Shown here piece after piece: positions 1 to 8,203 of a DNA stretch of 64,000 nucleotides. Both the position numbers and the translations under genes were made by a program. Position 1 is the stretch's first letter. Every line of letters begins with the position of its first letter. The notes beneath the pieces were generated by a model that saw only the letters and a program-made list of their open reading frames with translations, did not search any database and had not been told where the DNA came from. This DNA comes from Stigmatella erecta (GTDB lineage Bacteria; Myxococcota; Myxococcia; Myxococcales; Myxococcaceae). Location: positions 1 through 64,000 of the forward strand of contig NZ_FOIJ01000027.1 of NCBI RefSeq assembly GCF_900111745.1. Reading direction: 5' to 3'.

Positions 1-27
1 GAGTGCGCGGCATCTCGAGCTCCTCTC

Positions 28-85
28 GACGCAGCGGTTCAAGTCCGGCGTGCAGGCGCTCCACTTCCGTCGCAAAGCGGGATGA
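28..85. repeat. 58-bp direct repeat, copy 1
   Basis: This segment is repeated at 585-642 with only two mismatches. In the second copy it spans the 3' end of the LysR gene, so this first copy is probably the tail of a second, lost or off-window LysR-like gene. It marks a duplication or recombination event at the island edge. Confidence 0.85.
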
Positions 86-323
86 GCGTGGAAGGTCCCG
101 AGTGCTTCACCGGCGGCTGCCGTGCGGCAGCGTCCGCTTCGTCGCGTCGGGACGGCCGTTCCGCGTCGGCGTGTGCCACTGCCTCGACTGCCGCAAGCAT
201 CACGGCGCTTTCGGGAGCCCAATCGGCGGCGGAGAAGCGGGGGCATTCCGCTCTGCGAGGGCGAGAGCCGAGAACGCCCTGTTCAGCACCGTGAGCCAGA
301 ATCCCTGGGATTCATCAGCTTGA
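82..323 (+). pseudogene. Remnant of a GFA-family (CENP-V/GFA) protein, frameshifted
   Basis: The family uses Cys-rich motifs to bind zinc. The frame opening at 82 gives a CFTGGCR start, the usual beginning of the first Cys motif. The continuation, CGSVRFVASGRPF and then CHCLDCRKHHGAFGS, lies in another frame from about 123. A single lost base near 120 would explain the break. After the second motif the sequence no longer resembles the family, so the 3' part is missing as well. It lies between copy 1 of the 58-bp repeat and the left copy of the tRNA-flank repeat, in a stretch made of gene fragments. I regard it as a decayed gene, not a working protein. Confidence 0.6.
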
Positions 324-403
324 GCACCAGGCCCCCGCGCTGTCCGGCAAAAGCAAAAAGGCCCTGCCGGTTTAGGGCAGGGCCTTCTTTTCTTGCTCCC
401 CGA
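282..403. repeat. Left copy of tRNA-Asn 3'-flank repeat (att-like)
   Basis: This stretch matches 3060-3192 imperfectly: the ttcagcaccg start, the aatccctgg and gcttgagcac blocks, the whole terminator hairpin, and the nine bases gctccccga that are the 3' end of tRNA-Asn. The copy next to the intact tRNA is at 3060-3192. A duplicated tRNA 3' end plus flank around foreign-looking genes is typical of an integrative element. No integrase gene is visible in the window. Confidence 0.65.
355..391. terminator. Rho-independent terminator, duplicated copy
   Basis: An 11-bp stem (aaggccctgcc with ggcagggcctt) is followed by cttttc on the plus strand and preceded by an A-run, so it can work in both directions. 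It is nearly identical to the tRNA-Asn terminator at 3145-3183 and appears to have been copied with it. Confidence 0.8.
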
Positions 404-520
404 ATGAAGCCTTGTGCGAACTCGTTCTCGGTTTTGCTCTGGATGGCTCGGGCTGCTGTGCGCTGAGAGCGCTCTTCGTAGAGTCCCACGCCATGGGCCT
501 TCTCACCTTCGGTCTCAATG

Positions 521-589
521 GTGACTTTGGATGGGTGCATCGACCACACCCAGGGAATCGCGGACGACGAACTGCACGACTATTGACGC
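521..589 (+). pseudogene. Possible N-terminal scrap of a RibD-C/dihydrofolate-reductase-like protein
   Basis: A 22-codon frame starts MVTLDGCIDH and continues TQGIADDELHDY before a stop. It looks like the opening of the bacterial dihydrofolate-reductase-like family (a V-S/T-LDG start followed by an acidic stretch). It runs directly into copy 2 of the 58-bp repeat, as if cut there. The match is short and from memory, so this is a weak call. Confidence 0.3.
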
Positions 590-642
590 AGCGGTTCAAG
601 TCCGGCGTGCAGGCGCTCCACCTTCGTCGCAAAGCGGGATGA
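585..642. repeat. 58-bp direct repeat, copy 2
   Basis: Second copy of the repeat at 28-85, with two mismatches. Most of it lies inside the 3' end of the LysR coding region. Confidence 0.85.
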
Positions 643-1543
643 ATTTGCGAGCTACCGCGACTTCGCGGGCCAGTGCGACGAACGCCGTGTGAGCGGCCGA
701 GGAATTGCGCCGGCCAGGGTAGTAGAGGCAGAGCCGAGCGAGCTCCGGTGTCCAGTCCTCGAGCACGCGAACGAGGCGTCCCGCTTCGATGTCGCCTCGC
801 ACGTCCGGCTCCATGAAGAAGCCGAGTCCGATGCCCTCCAGGACTGCGATCCGCGAGAGGCTGGCCTCGTCCAGCGTGATGGGCCCCGTCACATCGATCA
901 GGGCCGTCTGCCCCCGCTTACGGAACTCCCACCGGAAGAGGCTGCCGTTCGGCAAGCGCACCCGGATACACCGATGACGGAAGAGGTCCGATGGGACGCG
1001 CGGCCGACCGTGCTTCTTCAGGTACGCCGGCGAAGCGACGATGGCATGGCGTTGGGGCTCTCCAAGCGGAATTGCAATCATGTCGGTGGGCACGAGGTTC
1101 GCCATCCGCACGCCGAAGTCGAACCCCTCGGCGACGACGTCGACCAGCCGGCCTTCGGTCACGACGTCGACATGCACGTCCGGATGGCGGCGGAGGTACT
1201 CCAGCACCAGTGGCGCGAGGATCTCGCGCGCCGCTGTCGCAAACGTGTTGATGCGCAGCATGCCGGACGGCTTTGCCTGCTGGGAGCGAGCCGCGTCCAT
1301 CGCGCCGCGGATGTCCTCGAGTCCCGGAGCCACCTGTTCGACGAACGCTCTGCCGGCGTCGGTCAGCGAGACGCTGCGCGTCGTGCGGTTGAAGAGGCGG
1401 ACGCCAAGATGTGCTTCGAGCTTCGCGATCGCGCTGCTCATCGCCGTCGTCGACATCCCGAGATCGAGGGCAGCGCCGCGAAACGAGCTCCTGCGAGCGA
1501 CGGCGAGGACGGCATCGAGATCATTCAGTCCGGGTTGATACAT
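596..1543 (-). CDS. LysR-family transcriptional regulator
   Basis: This is a DNA-binding regulator of 315 residues, the usual LysR length. Residues 5-65 form the winged helix-turn-helix, with the family signature visible as [23 protein letters not shown] and then [19 protein letters not shown]. Residues about 90-295 are the periplasmic-binding-protein-like effector domain. I start at the ATG giving MYQPGLND because a longer frame (to 1570) would add nine residues not expected in the family. It is divergent from the SnoaL-like and SDR genes, with about 80 bp between them, so it probably controls that pair; the inducer is unknown. Its last codons lie in a duplicated 58-bp repeat, so the extreme C-terminus may not be original. 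Confidence 0.9.
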   Translation of the reverse strand: MYQPGLNDLDAVLAVARRSSFRGAALDLGMSTTAMSSAIAKLEAHLGVRLFNRTTRSVSLTDAGRAFVEQVAPGLEDIRGAMDAARSQQAKPSGMLRINTFATAAREILAPLVLEYLRRHPDVHVDVVTEGRLVDVVAEGFDFGVRMANLVPTDMIAIPLGEPQRHAIVASPAYLKKHGRPRVPSDLFRHRCIRVRLPNGSLFRWEFRKRGQTALIDVTGPITLDEASLSRIAVLEGIGLGFFMEPDVRGDIEAGRLVRVLEDWTPELARLCLYYPGRRNSSAAHTAFVALAREVAVARKFIPLCDEGGAPARRT

Positions 1544-1623
1544 CGATAGTCCTGTAGATCGGGATGTCACATCTTACTTTGTCCCTGTTGAGCGGGCAAT
1601 CGCGCGGGCTTACGTCTTGGGTC

Positions 1624-1935
1624 ATGACAATGCACCCATCAATTCGAGCCTATTTCGACGCGGACAGTGCCACGCCGCTCCACGCCTTCGCGCCCGATGC
1701 CGTTGTCGAGGATGAGGGACATCGGCATGTCGGGCATGCGGCCATCGACGAATGGTGGCGTGACTCCCAGGTGAAGTATCAGGCCGTCGCGCAGCCGATC
1801 GAGGTGAACGCGAAGGACGATGCCTGCGAGGTTCGCGCGAAAGTGACGGGCCAGTTTCCCGGCAGTCCCATCACGCTCACCTTTGCGTTCCGGATGAAGG
1901 GCGATCGGATCGCGGCTTTGAGCATCGGCGCGTGA
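1624..1935 (+). CDS. SnoaL/NTF2-like small protein
   Basis: A protein of 103 residues with the pattern of the SnoaL-like NTF2 fold: a helical start ([13 protein letters not shown]), [20 protein letters not shown], a WW pair at the cone entrance, and a final strand ending RIAALSIGA. Such proteins are small hydrolases, isomerases or ligand binders; the substrate cannot be read here. A start at 1564 is possible, but ATG codons at 1624 and 1630 fit the fold start better and leave room for a divergent promoter with the LysR gene. The stop lies 41 bp before the SDR start, so the two are likely co-transcribed. Confidence 0.75.
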   Translation: MTMHPSIRAYFDADSATPLHAFAPDAVVEDEGHRHVGHAAIDEWWRDSQVKYQAVAQPIEVNAKDDACEVRAKVTGQFPGSPITLTFAFRMKGDRIAALSIGA

Positions 1936-1976
1936 GCCGCGATGCCCATTTCAACCCTGCGGAAGGAGATGACGTG

Positions 1977-2723
1977 ATGAGAGAGCTAGAGGGTAAGCGC
2001 GCGCTCGTGACGGGCGGAACGAGGGGTATCGGCAAGGCGGTGGTCGCATGGCTGCGCGCGGCCGGCGCGACGGTGCTGACGACCGCGCGGGAGGGAACGG
2101 GCGAGGGCTTCATCGCCGCCGATGTCGCCACGGCCGAGGGCTGCGCGCGCGTCGTGAAGGCCGCCGGAGCAATGGACATCTTGGTCCACGTCGTGGGTGG
2201 AACGTCGGCGCCGGCGGGCGGCTTCTCCGTCCTCGACGACGACGCGTGGCAGAAGACGATCGACCTGAACCTGATGGCGGCGGTGCGTCTCGACCGGGCA
2301 CTGGTCCCCGGAATGCGCGAGCGCCGGACCGGCGCGGTCGTGCACGTGACGTCGATCCAGCGGCAGATGCCGCTTCATGATGCGACGACCGCGTACGCCT
2401 CGGCCAAGGCCGCACTCTCGAACTACAGCAAGGCCCTCTCGAAGGAGGTCGCGCCGCAGGGCGTGCGCGTGAATCGCGTGTCACCGGGCTGGGTCGAGAC
2501 CGAGGCCTCCGTCGGATTCATGAGCGAGATCGCGGCGAAGAACGGCACCGACGAGGCGGGCGCGAAGGATCTCGTGATGCGCTCGCTCGGCGGAATTCCT
2601 CTCGGGCGCCCCGCGCGTCCGGCCGAGGTCGCTGAGTTGATCGGGTTTCTCGTCTCGGACCGAGCGAGCGCGATCACCGGGGCGGAGTACGTGATCGACG
2701 GCGGGACGGTGCCCGTGAGCTAG
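1977..2723 (+). CDS. SDR-family oxidoreductase
   Basis: A classical short-chain dehydrogenase of 248 residues. The Rossmann motif TGGTRGIG is near residue 12, and the active site is a Ser in HVTSIQ followed by YASAK (YxxxK). The C-terminus ends with the usual [12 protein letters not shown] start at the ATG preceded by ggaaggag eight bases upstream; an in-frame GTG at 1932 would overlap the previous gene and add residues with no family match. It probably acts on the same unknown compound as the SnoaL-like protein before it, under the divergent LysR regulator. Codon choice seems less GC-rich at third positions than in the genes after 3387, which fits transfer into the genome. Confidence 0.88.
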   Translation: MRELEGKRALVTGGTRGIGKAVVAWLRAAGATVLTTAREGTGEGFIAADVATAEGCARVVKAAGAMDILVHVVGGTSAPAGGFSVLDDDAWQKTIDLNLMAAVRLDRALVPGMRERRTGAVVHVTSIQRQMPLHDATTAYASAKAALSNYSKALSKEVAPQGVRVNRVSPGWVETEASVGFMSEIAAKNGTDEAGAKDLVMRSLGGIPLGRPARPAEVAELIGFLVSDRASAITGAEYVIDGGTVPVS

Positions 2724-2725
2724 CA

Positions 2726-3059
2726 GGCTGCTGAAAAACTCCGGTGCGGGGACGACCTCCCGCACCGGAGCAGGGTCTCCTCCTGACCTGGTGAGCCAGG
2801 AGCCTCCGGACGACAAGGGCAACCCCTCCGTCGACTTCCACGGCGAGAAGAGAAGCAACGCCGCGCACGCGTCAACGACCGACCCGGAGTCGAGGCTGGC
2901 GCGCAGAGGATGCCGGGTATGACGTGCAGTGCTTCGTGGAAGCTGTACGGGAGCGACGGATGACTCCGCACGTGGCCCAAACGCGGGACGTGCGCCGGGC
3001 CAGCCGAATCGACGGCCGGGCCCCCCGCCATACGGGTTGCGCCCTGCCAGCGCGCGCTC
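2726..3059 (+). mobile_element. Decayed IS remnant with C-terminal transposase pieces
   Basis: The segment opens with caggctgctgaaaaact, a sequence typical of IS ends. From 2785 one frame reads NPSVDFHGEKRSN and then ASTTDPESRLARRG, a conserved block of IS5/IS1182-type DDE transposases. From 2918 another frame gives GYDVQCFVEA and then TPHVAQTRDVRR and IDGRAPRHTG, which is the next conserved block of the same family. The DNA between the blocks is missing and the frames disagree, so the gene is deleted and dead. It sits between the SDR and tRNA-Asn, on the inner side of the right-hand island repeat. Confidence 0.72.
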
Positions 3060-3192
3060 TTCAGCACCGCGAGGAAAATCCCTGGGGATTCAGCGGCTTG
3101 AGCACGAAGGCCCCGCGGTGTTCATCGCGAGGCCCGTGGAAAACAAAAAGGCCCTGCCGGGTTAGGGCAGGGCCTTCTTTTTTGCTCCCCGA
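3060..3192. repeat. Right copy of tRNA-Asn 3'-flank repeat
   Basis: Partner of 282-403. It includes the terminator and the last nine bases of tRNA-Asn and is joined to the intact tRNA. The two copies differ by small indels, so the event is not recent. Confidence 0.65.
3145..3183 (-). terminator. Rho-independent terminator of tRNA-Asn
   Basis: Read on the minus strand, an 11-bp GC-rich stem (aaggccctgcc paired with ggcagggcctt) is followed by tttttgtttt. It begins two bases after the tRNA 3' end. Confidence 0.88.
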
Positions 3193-3257
3193 CGTGGACT
3201 CGAACCACGGACATGGTGATTAACAGTCACCCGCTCTACCAGCTGAGCTATCGGGGA
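3185..3257 (-). tRNA. tRNA-Asn (GTT)
   Basis: A 73-nt cloverleaf with acceptor stem TCCCCGA/TCGGGGA, discriminator G, D-arm GCTCAGCTGGTAGAGC, anticodon loop CTGTTAA giving GTT, and T-arm GTTCGAGTC. CCA is not encoded. The gene marks the right border of the accessory island, and a nine-base copy of its 3' end lies at 395-403. Confidence 0.97.
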
Positions 3258-3386
3258 ATATGTCCGCCGCCGCGACCCAGGCCGCTGCGGCGAGGTGCTT
3301 TCTAGAAAACGGAGCCGGCTCTGTCAACAGTCCCTTTCGATCCTCTCGCACGTCTGCGCCTCCAGCCGTGGTCCGCCCTGGCCGGA

Positions 3387-4583
3387 ATGGCCCCCGTGGC
3401 CGGGGCGGCCCTGGACCGTGTCCTCTCGGGGACCCCCGCGGAGCGCGTCCTGGACCGGACCCTGCGGGAGCACCGGTCCCTCTCCCGGGAGCAGCGCCAG
3501 GCCCTCAAGGAGGCCACCTTCAATGTCGGCCTGTGGCGGCGGCGGCTTGGCTTCCTGCTGGGGCGCCAGGAGGCTCCTGCGCCCTGGCTCCTCTATGCCT
3601 TCTTGCGCGGCCTCGCCGGTGTGGCCTCCGACGAGGCCGCTGCCTGGGCTGGGCTCGATGCGCCCGTGCCGCTGGTTCCGGAGGCCCCTCCCTCGCTCGC
3701 CTTGAGGGCTTCCCTTCCAGATTGGCTCGCGGACCACTTCGTGCGCGAGTGGGCCTCCGAGGCCGAGGACTTCTGTGCCCACCTCAATGTCCCAGGGCCG
3801 ATTACGCTGCGGGTGAACCTCCTCCGGATTTCGCGTGAAGCGCTGGCGTCGCGGCTGCGCTCCGAGGGCGTTCAGACCCGGCCGGGGACGTGGAGCCCCC
3901 TGTCGCTCCACATCGAGGGCGAGCGGCCCAACCTTTATGGCCTCAAAGCACTTCAGGAGGGACTCTTCGAGGTTCAGGACGAGGGCAGTCAGCTCCTGGG
4001 GTTGCTCGTGGAGGCACGCCCGGGAGAGACCGTGCTCGACCTCTGCGCGGGGGCGGGGGGCAAGACGCTCCAGCTGGGCGCCGCCATGGAGAACCAGGGC
4101 CAGTTGCTGGCCTATGACCCGGATGCCGGGCGGCTCGACCGGCTCCTGCAACGGTGTGCCCGGGCCGGACTGTCCCGGGTGCAGGTGCTCCGGGCTCCCC
4201 CCGGGGCGCTGAGCGTGGACCGGGTGCTCGTGGATGCGCCTTGCTCCGAGCTGGGCTCGCTGCGCCGGGGGCCCGACCTGCGCTTCCTGAAGGCCCCGGC
4301 GGTGCTGGAGGCGTTCGTTCCCCTCCAGCGGGAGCTGCTGGCCCAGGCGGGGGCCCAGGTACGTCCAGGTGGGCGGCTGGTTTATGCCACCTGCACGGTG
4401 AACCGGGCCGAGAACCAGGACCGCGTCGCCGAGTTCCTGCGCCAGCGGCCGGACTTCCGGCTCATCCGCCCTGGGGCCGGGTGGCTTCCGGAGACGTGCC
4501 TCCAGGAGGGGGTTTTTCTCTGTGCGCCCCACCGGCAGGGCACGGATGCCTTCTTCGCGGCCGTCCTGGAGCGCTCGGGGTAG
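3387..4583 (+). CDS. rsmB: 16S rRNA m5C967-type methyltransferase (RsmB family)
   Basis: An RsmB/Fmu-type RNA cytosine-C5 methyltransferase of 398 residues. The first ~100 residues are helical and NusB-like, as in RsmB. Residues 194-203 read FEVQDEGSQL, the conserved lead-in to the catalytic domain. SAM motif I (LDLCAGAGGK) is at about 217-226. The two catalytic cysteines are in DAPCS (Cys286) and ATCT (Cys336). It uses SAM to methylate a cytosine in 16S rRNA. The family contains close paralogues (RsmF, NOP2 types), so the exact target base is inferred. Frame evidence does not settle whether translation begins a few codons before 3387. Confidence 0.85.
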   Translation: MAPVAGAALDRVLSGTPAERVLDRTLREHRSLSREQRQALKEATFNVGLWRRRLGFLLGRQEAPAPWLLYAFLRGLAGVASDEAAAWAGLDAPVPLVPEAPPSLALRASLPDWLADHFVREWASEAEDFCAHLNVPGPITLRVNLLRISREALASRLRSEGVQTRPGTWSPLSLHIEGERPNLYGLKALQEGLFEVQDEGSQLLGLLVEARPGETVLDLCAGAGGKTLQLGAAMENQGQLLAYDPDAGRLDRLLQRCARAGLSRVQVLRAPPGALSVDRVLVDAPCSELGSLRRGPDLRFLKAPAVLEAFVPLQRELLAQAGAQVRPGGRLVYATCTVNRAENQDRVAEFLRQRPDFRLIRPGAGWLPETCLQEGVFLCAPHRQGTDAFFAAVLERSG

Positions 4584-4655
4584 GGGAGGGCGGGGTTGTG
4601 GACGCTTGCTTTCCCGGCGCCCTCGAAGACCCGTGCCCCTCTTGCTCCGGGTGCT

Positions 4656-5567
4656 ATGAAGGCGCCCGTGCGCTGGCAGAAGCCGCTTCCCCTTCGTCCT
4701 CGTGACTCCGTCCACATCGTTGCCCCCGCTGGGCCCTTCGACCGGGCCGGGTTCGAAGCGGGTCTGGCCGTCATCGGGCAGCGGTACTCCCCCGTGTACG
4801 GCCCGGACCTCTTCTCGTCCTACCGGTACCTGGCGGGCGAGGATTCGCGGCGCCAGGAAGAACTCTCCCGGGCCCTGAGGGACCCCCGGTGCCGCGCCAT
4901 CTTCTGCGCCCGGGGCGGCTACGGGAGCATGCGCCTGTTGCCGGGGCTTCCCCTCGCGGACGGCGGGGCCTCGGCCCTCGTGGGCTTCTCGGACATCACC
5001 GCGCTGCACCTCGCGCTCCAGGCCCAGGGCCGGGTCTCCGTCCATGGCCCGGTGCTAACCCAGCTCGGCAAGCAGCCCTCCGAGGTGCATGAGCGGCTCT
5101 TCCACCTTCTGGAGTCCCCCGCGCCCTCGCCCGCGCTCTCGGGCACGGCCACCTTCGTGGCGGGCACCGCCGAGGGGCCGCTGCTGGGGGGCAACCTGTC
5201 GGTCCTGGCCTGCCTGGTGGGCACGCCGTATCTGCCCTCGTTCGAGGGGGCCGTGCTCCTCCTGGAAGATGTGGGAGAGCGCCCCTACCGGCTGGACCGC
5301 CTGTGGACCCAGCTGCGCCTGGCCGGGCTCTTCCGGCAGGTGCGGGGCATCGTCCTGGGCGACTTCACCGTGTGCGAGGAGAAGGGCGCGGAGTACTCCA
5401 GCGTGGACGTGCTGCGCTCGCTTGCCGAGGAGGAAGGGTTGCCCTGCGCGGCGGGTTTCCCCATCGGCCATGGGACGCTGAACTTTCCCGTCCCGCTGGG
5501 CGTCACCGTCCGGTTGGAGGCGGATGCGGCCCGGCTCTCCTTCCTGGAAGGGGCGGTGCGCGAATGA
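4656..5567 (+). CDS. LD-carboxypeptidase (peptidase S66, LdcA-like)
   Basis: A 303-residue S66 serine peptidase, which releases the terminal D-Ala from the L-Lys/DAP-D-Ala bond of tetrapeptide muropeptides during cell-wall recycling in the cytoplasm. The catalytic Ser-Glu-His set is readable: Ser112 in GFSDIT, Glu204 in LLLEDVGE and His272 in PIGHG; ARGGYGSMRLL at 85-95 is the other family signature. No signal peptide is seen, in keeping with a cytosolic enzyme. The ATG at 4656 fits the family start better than an upstream GTG at 4596. The stop overlaps the start of the next gene by four bases. With Mpl two genes on, this forms a murein recycling operon. Confidence 0.92.
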   Translation: MKAPVRWQKPLPLRPRDSVHIVAPAGPFDRAGFEAGLAVIGQRYSPVYGPDLFSSYRYLAGEDSRRQEELSRALRDPRCRAIFCARGGYGSMRLLPGLPLADGGASALVGFSDITALHLALQAQGRVSVHGPVLTQLGKQPSEVHERLFHLLESPAPSPALSGTATFVAGTAEGPLLGGNLSVLACLVGTPYLPSFEGAVLLLEDVGERPYRLDRLWTQLRLAGLFRQVRGIVLGDFTVCEEKGAEYSSVDVLRSLAEEEGLPCAAGFPIGHGTLNFPVPLGVTVRLEADAARLSFLEGAVRE

Positions 5568-6742
5568 GCCTCCTGGGTGGCTTGCAGTCCGTGCTCGAAG
5601 AGGCCGTGGAGCTCAAGATCTTCCCGGCCGCCCAGGCCGTGGTGCTTCACCGCGGCATCCAGGTGTTTGGCGGCGTGGCCGGCGCGGCCACGGGCGAGAC
5701 GCGGTTCGACCTGGCCTCGCTCACCAAGGCGATCTGCACGGCCCCGCTCTTCCTGCGCCTCTGGACCGACGGCAAGCTGGGCCCCGAGACGCAGGTGGCG
5801 CGGTTCTTCCCTGGCTCTCCCGTGGGGGAGGCCGGGGCCACGGTGGCGGACCTGCTGTACCACCGCTCGGGCTTGCCTCCCTTCGTGCCCTTCTTCGCCC
5901 AGGCGCTCACCTCCACCCCGGAGTTGCTCGATCCGGCCTGCCCCCCGTCCGTCCGGGCCCAGGCACGCGAGGCGCTCGTCCAGGCCGCCGCGAGCACCCC
6001 GCTCGCCGTCCCCTGCCGCACCCGGGCCGCCTACAGCGACGTGGGGTTCATCCTCCTGGGGGAGATTCTCTCCCGGGCGGCCGGGGCGCCGCTGGAGGTG
6101 CTCTTCCAGCGCCATGTCGCCGAGCCGCTGGGGCTCGGGACGCGCTTCCACCGGCTCTCGGAGCAGCCCCTGGAGGGGACCGTCGCGCCCACCGGCGCCA
6201 CGCGCCCCCGGGAGCCCGCTCCCGGCCAGGAGGGCCTGTGGGGCGAGCTGCCCCGCAGGGCCAGTGCTCCGGGCGAGGTGGACGACGACAATGCCTGGGT
6301 GATGGACGGCGTGAGCGGGCATGCGGGGCTCTTCGGCACGGCGGTGGACGTGGCCCGCTTCGGGCAGGCCGTCCTGGAGGGGTGCGCGGGCAGTCCCACG
6401 CTCGCGCCCGGGCCCCTGTGGCACCGCGCGCTCGCCACGGATCCGCTCGTGCCGGGCAGCACGCGCTCCATGGGCTTCGACTCGCCCTCGGTGGAGCACT
6501 CCAGCGCGGGCCACTTCATTGGAAACATGCCCCCGGGCGCCGTGGGGCACCTGGGCTTCACCGGGACCAGCCTCTGGGTGGACCTGCGCCGCGCGCTGGT
6601 GGTGGCGCTCGTCACCAACCGGGTGGCCCATGGCCGCCAGGAGACGCGCATCCGCGAGTTCCGCCCCGTCTTCCACGACCTGGTGATAGAGGCCCTGGGC
6701 CTCGAGAGACTCGACGAACCGAAGCAAGGGAATCATGGCTGA
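5564..6742 (+). CDS. Serine hydrolase, class C beta-lactamase/PBP4* family
   Basis: This 392-residue protein carries the three motifs of the penicillin-binding/serine beta-lactamase fold: SLTK (52-55, nucleophile Ser52), YSD (157-159, in place of YxN) and HLGFTG near residue 330 (HxG triad). No clear signal peptide is present, so it may be cytoplasmic, unlike true AmpC. Its position between an LD-carboxypeptidase and Mpl, joined by ATGA and an eight-base overlap, suggests a hydrolase acting on muropeptides or peptide fragments, although the wider family also includes esterases and D-amino-acid amidases. The substrate is inferred from the neighbours only. Confidence 0.85.
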   Translation: MSLLGGLQSVLEEAVELKIFPAAQAVVLHRGIQVFGGVAGAATGETRFDLASLTKAICTAPLFLRLWTDGKLGPETQVARFFPGSPVGEAGATVADLLYHRSGLPPFVPFFAQALTSTPELLDPACPPSVRAQAREALVQAAASTPLAVPCRTRAAYSDVGFILLGEILSRAAGAPLEVLFQRHVAEPLGLGTRFHRLSEQPLEGTVAPTGATRPREPAPGQEGLWGELPRRASAPGEVDDDNAWVMDGVSGHAGLFGTAVDVARFGQAVLEGCAGSPTLAPGPLWHRALATDPLVPGSTRSMGFDSPSVEHSSAGHFIGNMPPGAVGHLGFTGTSLWVDLRRALVVALVTNRVAHGRQETRIREFRPVFHDLVIEALGLERLDEPKQGNHG

Positions 6743-8201
6743 CGACAACGGAAACGTCCTGGAGACCATCGAGCCTGGTGCTGTGCGCCGCATCCACCTG
6801 CTGGGCGTGGCGGGCACGGGCATGGGCTCCTTCGCGGGCATGCTCAAGGCGGCCGGTTACGAGGTGACGGGCAGCGACGAGAACGTCTATCCCCCCATGA
6901 GCGACATGCTCCAGGCGTGGGGCATTCCCGTCGTCACCCCCTACCGCCCGGAGAACCTGGACACGGCCAAGCCCGACCTCGCCATCATCGGCAACGTCAT
7001 CCGCCGGGTGAACCCCGAGGCCACCGAGGTGCGCGCCCGCCACCTGCCGCAGATGAGCTTCCCCGCGGCGCTCGGCTCCCTGTTCCTCAAGAAGGCCCAC
7101 TCGGTGGTGGTGGCCGGTACCCACGGCAAGACGACCACCTCCTCCCTCATGGCGCACGTGCTGGTGGCGGCGGGCAAGGACCCGTCCTTCCTGGTGGGCG
7201 GCGTCACCCAGAACTACGCGGGCAACTACCGCGTGGGCCAGGGGCCGCACTTCGTCGTCGAGGGCGACGAGTACGACACGGCGTACTGGGACAAGGGCTC
7301 CAAGTTCCTGCACTACCAGCCGCGCACCGCCATCCTGACCAGCGTGGAGTTCGACCACGCGGACATCTTCCGGGATCTGCCGCACTACGAGGCCACCTTC
7401 GAGAAGTTCGTGCGGCTCATCCCGCCGGACGGGCAGCTCGTGGTGTGCGCGGCGTACCCGAACGCGCTGCGCATCGCGGGCGGCACGCAGGGCCGGGTCG
7501 TCACCTATGTGGCCCGTGAGGGCGCGGAGGCGGACTACACGCCCCGGAGTGTCTCCTTCGGCGCCGAGGGCGCGCGCTTCGATGTGGTGGAGCGGGGCAC
7601 GGTGCTGGGCACGGCGCGCATGGAGCTCACGGGCCTCCACAACGTGGAGAACGCGCTAAGCGTCATCGCCGCGGCGCGGGGCCTGGGGCTCTCCTTCGAG
7701 GAGATCGCCCGGGGGCTCGCCAGCTTCCGCGGGGTGAAGCGCCGCCAGGAGGTGCGCGGCGAGCCCGGCGGCATCCTGGTGGTGGACGACTTCGCGCACC
7801 ACCCCACCGCCGTGCGGGAGACGATCGCCGCCCTGCGCCACCGCTACCCGGAGCGGCGGCTGTGGGCCATCTTCGAGCCGCGCTCCAACACCAGCCGCCG
7901 CAACATCCACCAGGAGGACTACGCCCACGCCTTCACCGGCGCCACCCGGGCCAGCCTCAAGGTGCCCGAGCGCCATGACAAGGTGCCCTCCAACGAGGAG
8001 CTGAACGTGCCCCAGCTCTGCGAGGCGCTGAAGGCCCAGGGCATCGAGGCCGACCACGCCGCCGACGTGCCCACGCTCCTGGAGCGCGTGGCCCGCGACG
8101 CCCGCAAGGGGGATGTGCTGCTGGTGATGAGCAACGGCGCCTTCGGTGGGTTCATCGACAAGGTGCTCGCCGCGCTCCAGGCGCGGGGCGGGGAAGGGTA
8201 G
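6735..8201 (+). CDS. mpl: UDP-MurNAc:L-Ala-gamma-D-Glu-meso-DAP ligase
   Basis: The murein-tripeptide ligase joins recycled L-Ala-gamma-D-Glu-meso-DAP to UDP-MurNAc with ATP, feeding recycled peptide back to peptidoglycan synthesis. It is 488 residues, close to the usual Mpl size. The Mur N-terminal motif (HLLGVAGTGMG, residues 21-31), the P-loop GTHGKTTTS (128-136) and the central VEGDEYDTAYWDKGSKF block, which separates Mpl from MurC, are all visible. The start overlaps the previous gene by eight bases and is preceded by an aaggga ribosome site. It implies meso-DAP peptidoglycan and active recycling. Confidence 0.96.
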   Translation: MADDNGNVLETIEPGAVRRIHLLGVAGTGMGSFAGMLKAAGYEVTGSDENVYPPMSDMLQAWGIPVVTPYRPENLDTAKPDLAIIGNVIRRVNPEATEVRARHLPQMSFPAALGSLFLKKAHSVVVAGTHGKTTTSSLMAHVLVAAGKDPSFLVGGVTQNYAGNYRVGQGPHFVVEGDEYDTAYWDKGSKFLHYQPRTAILTSVEFDHADIFRDLPHYEATFEKFVRLIPPDGQLVVCAAYPNALRIAGGTQGRVVTYVAREGAEADYTPRSVSFGAEGARFDVVERGTVLGTARMELTGLHNVENALSVIAAARGLGLSFEEIARGLASFRGVKRRQEVRGEPGGILVVDDFAHHPTAVRETIAALRHRYPERRLWAIFEPRSNTSRRNIHQEDYAHAFTGATRASLKVPERHDKVPSNEELNVPQLCEALKAQGIEADHAADVPTLLERVARDARKGDVLLVMSNGAFGGFIDKVLAALQARGGEG

Positions 8202-8203
8202 CC

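Noticed and set aside
28-642. 58-bp repeats as part of a CRISPR array
   Set aside because: Only two copies, about 500 bp apart, with coding-like remnants between them and one copy inside a LysR gene; no spacer structure or cas genes.
404-3059. Prophage or complete integrative element
   Set aside because: No integrase, structural or replication genes are present; only flanking repeats and a dead transposase remain.
5564-6742. AmpC-type beta-lactamase resistance gene
   Set aside because: Active-site motifs fit the broad family, but no export signal is seen and the gene is embedded between murein-recycling genes.
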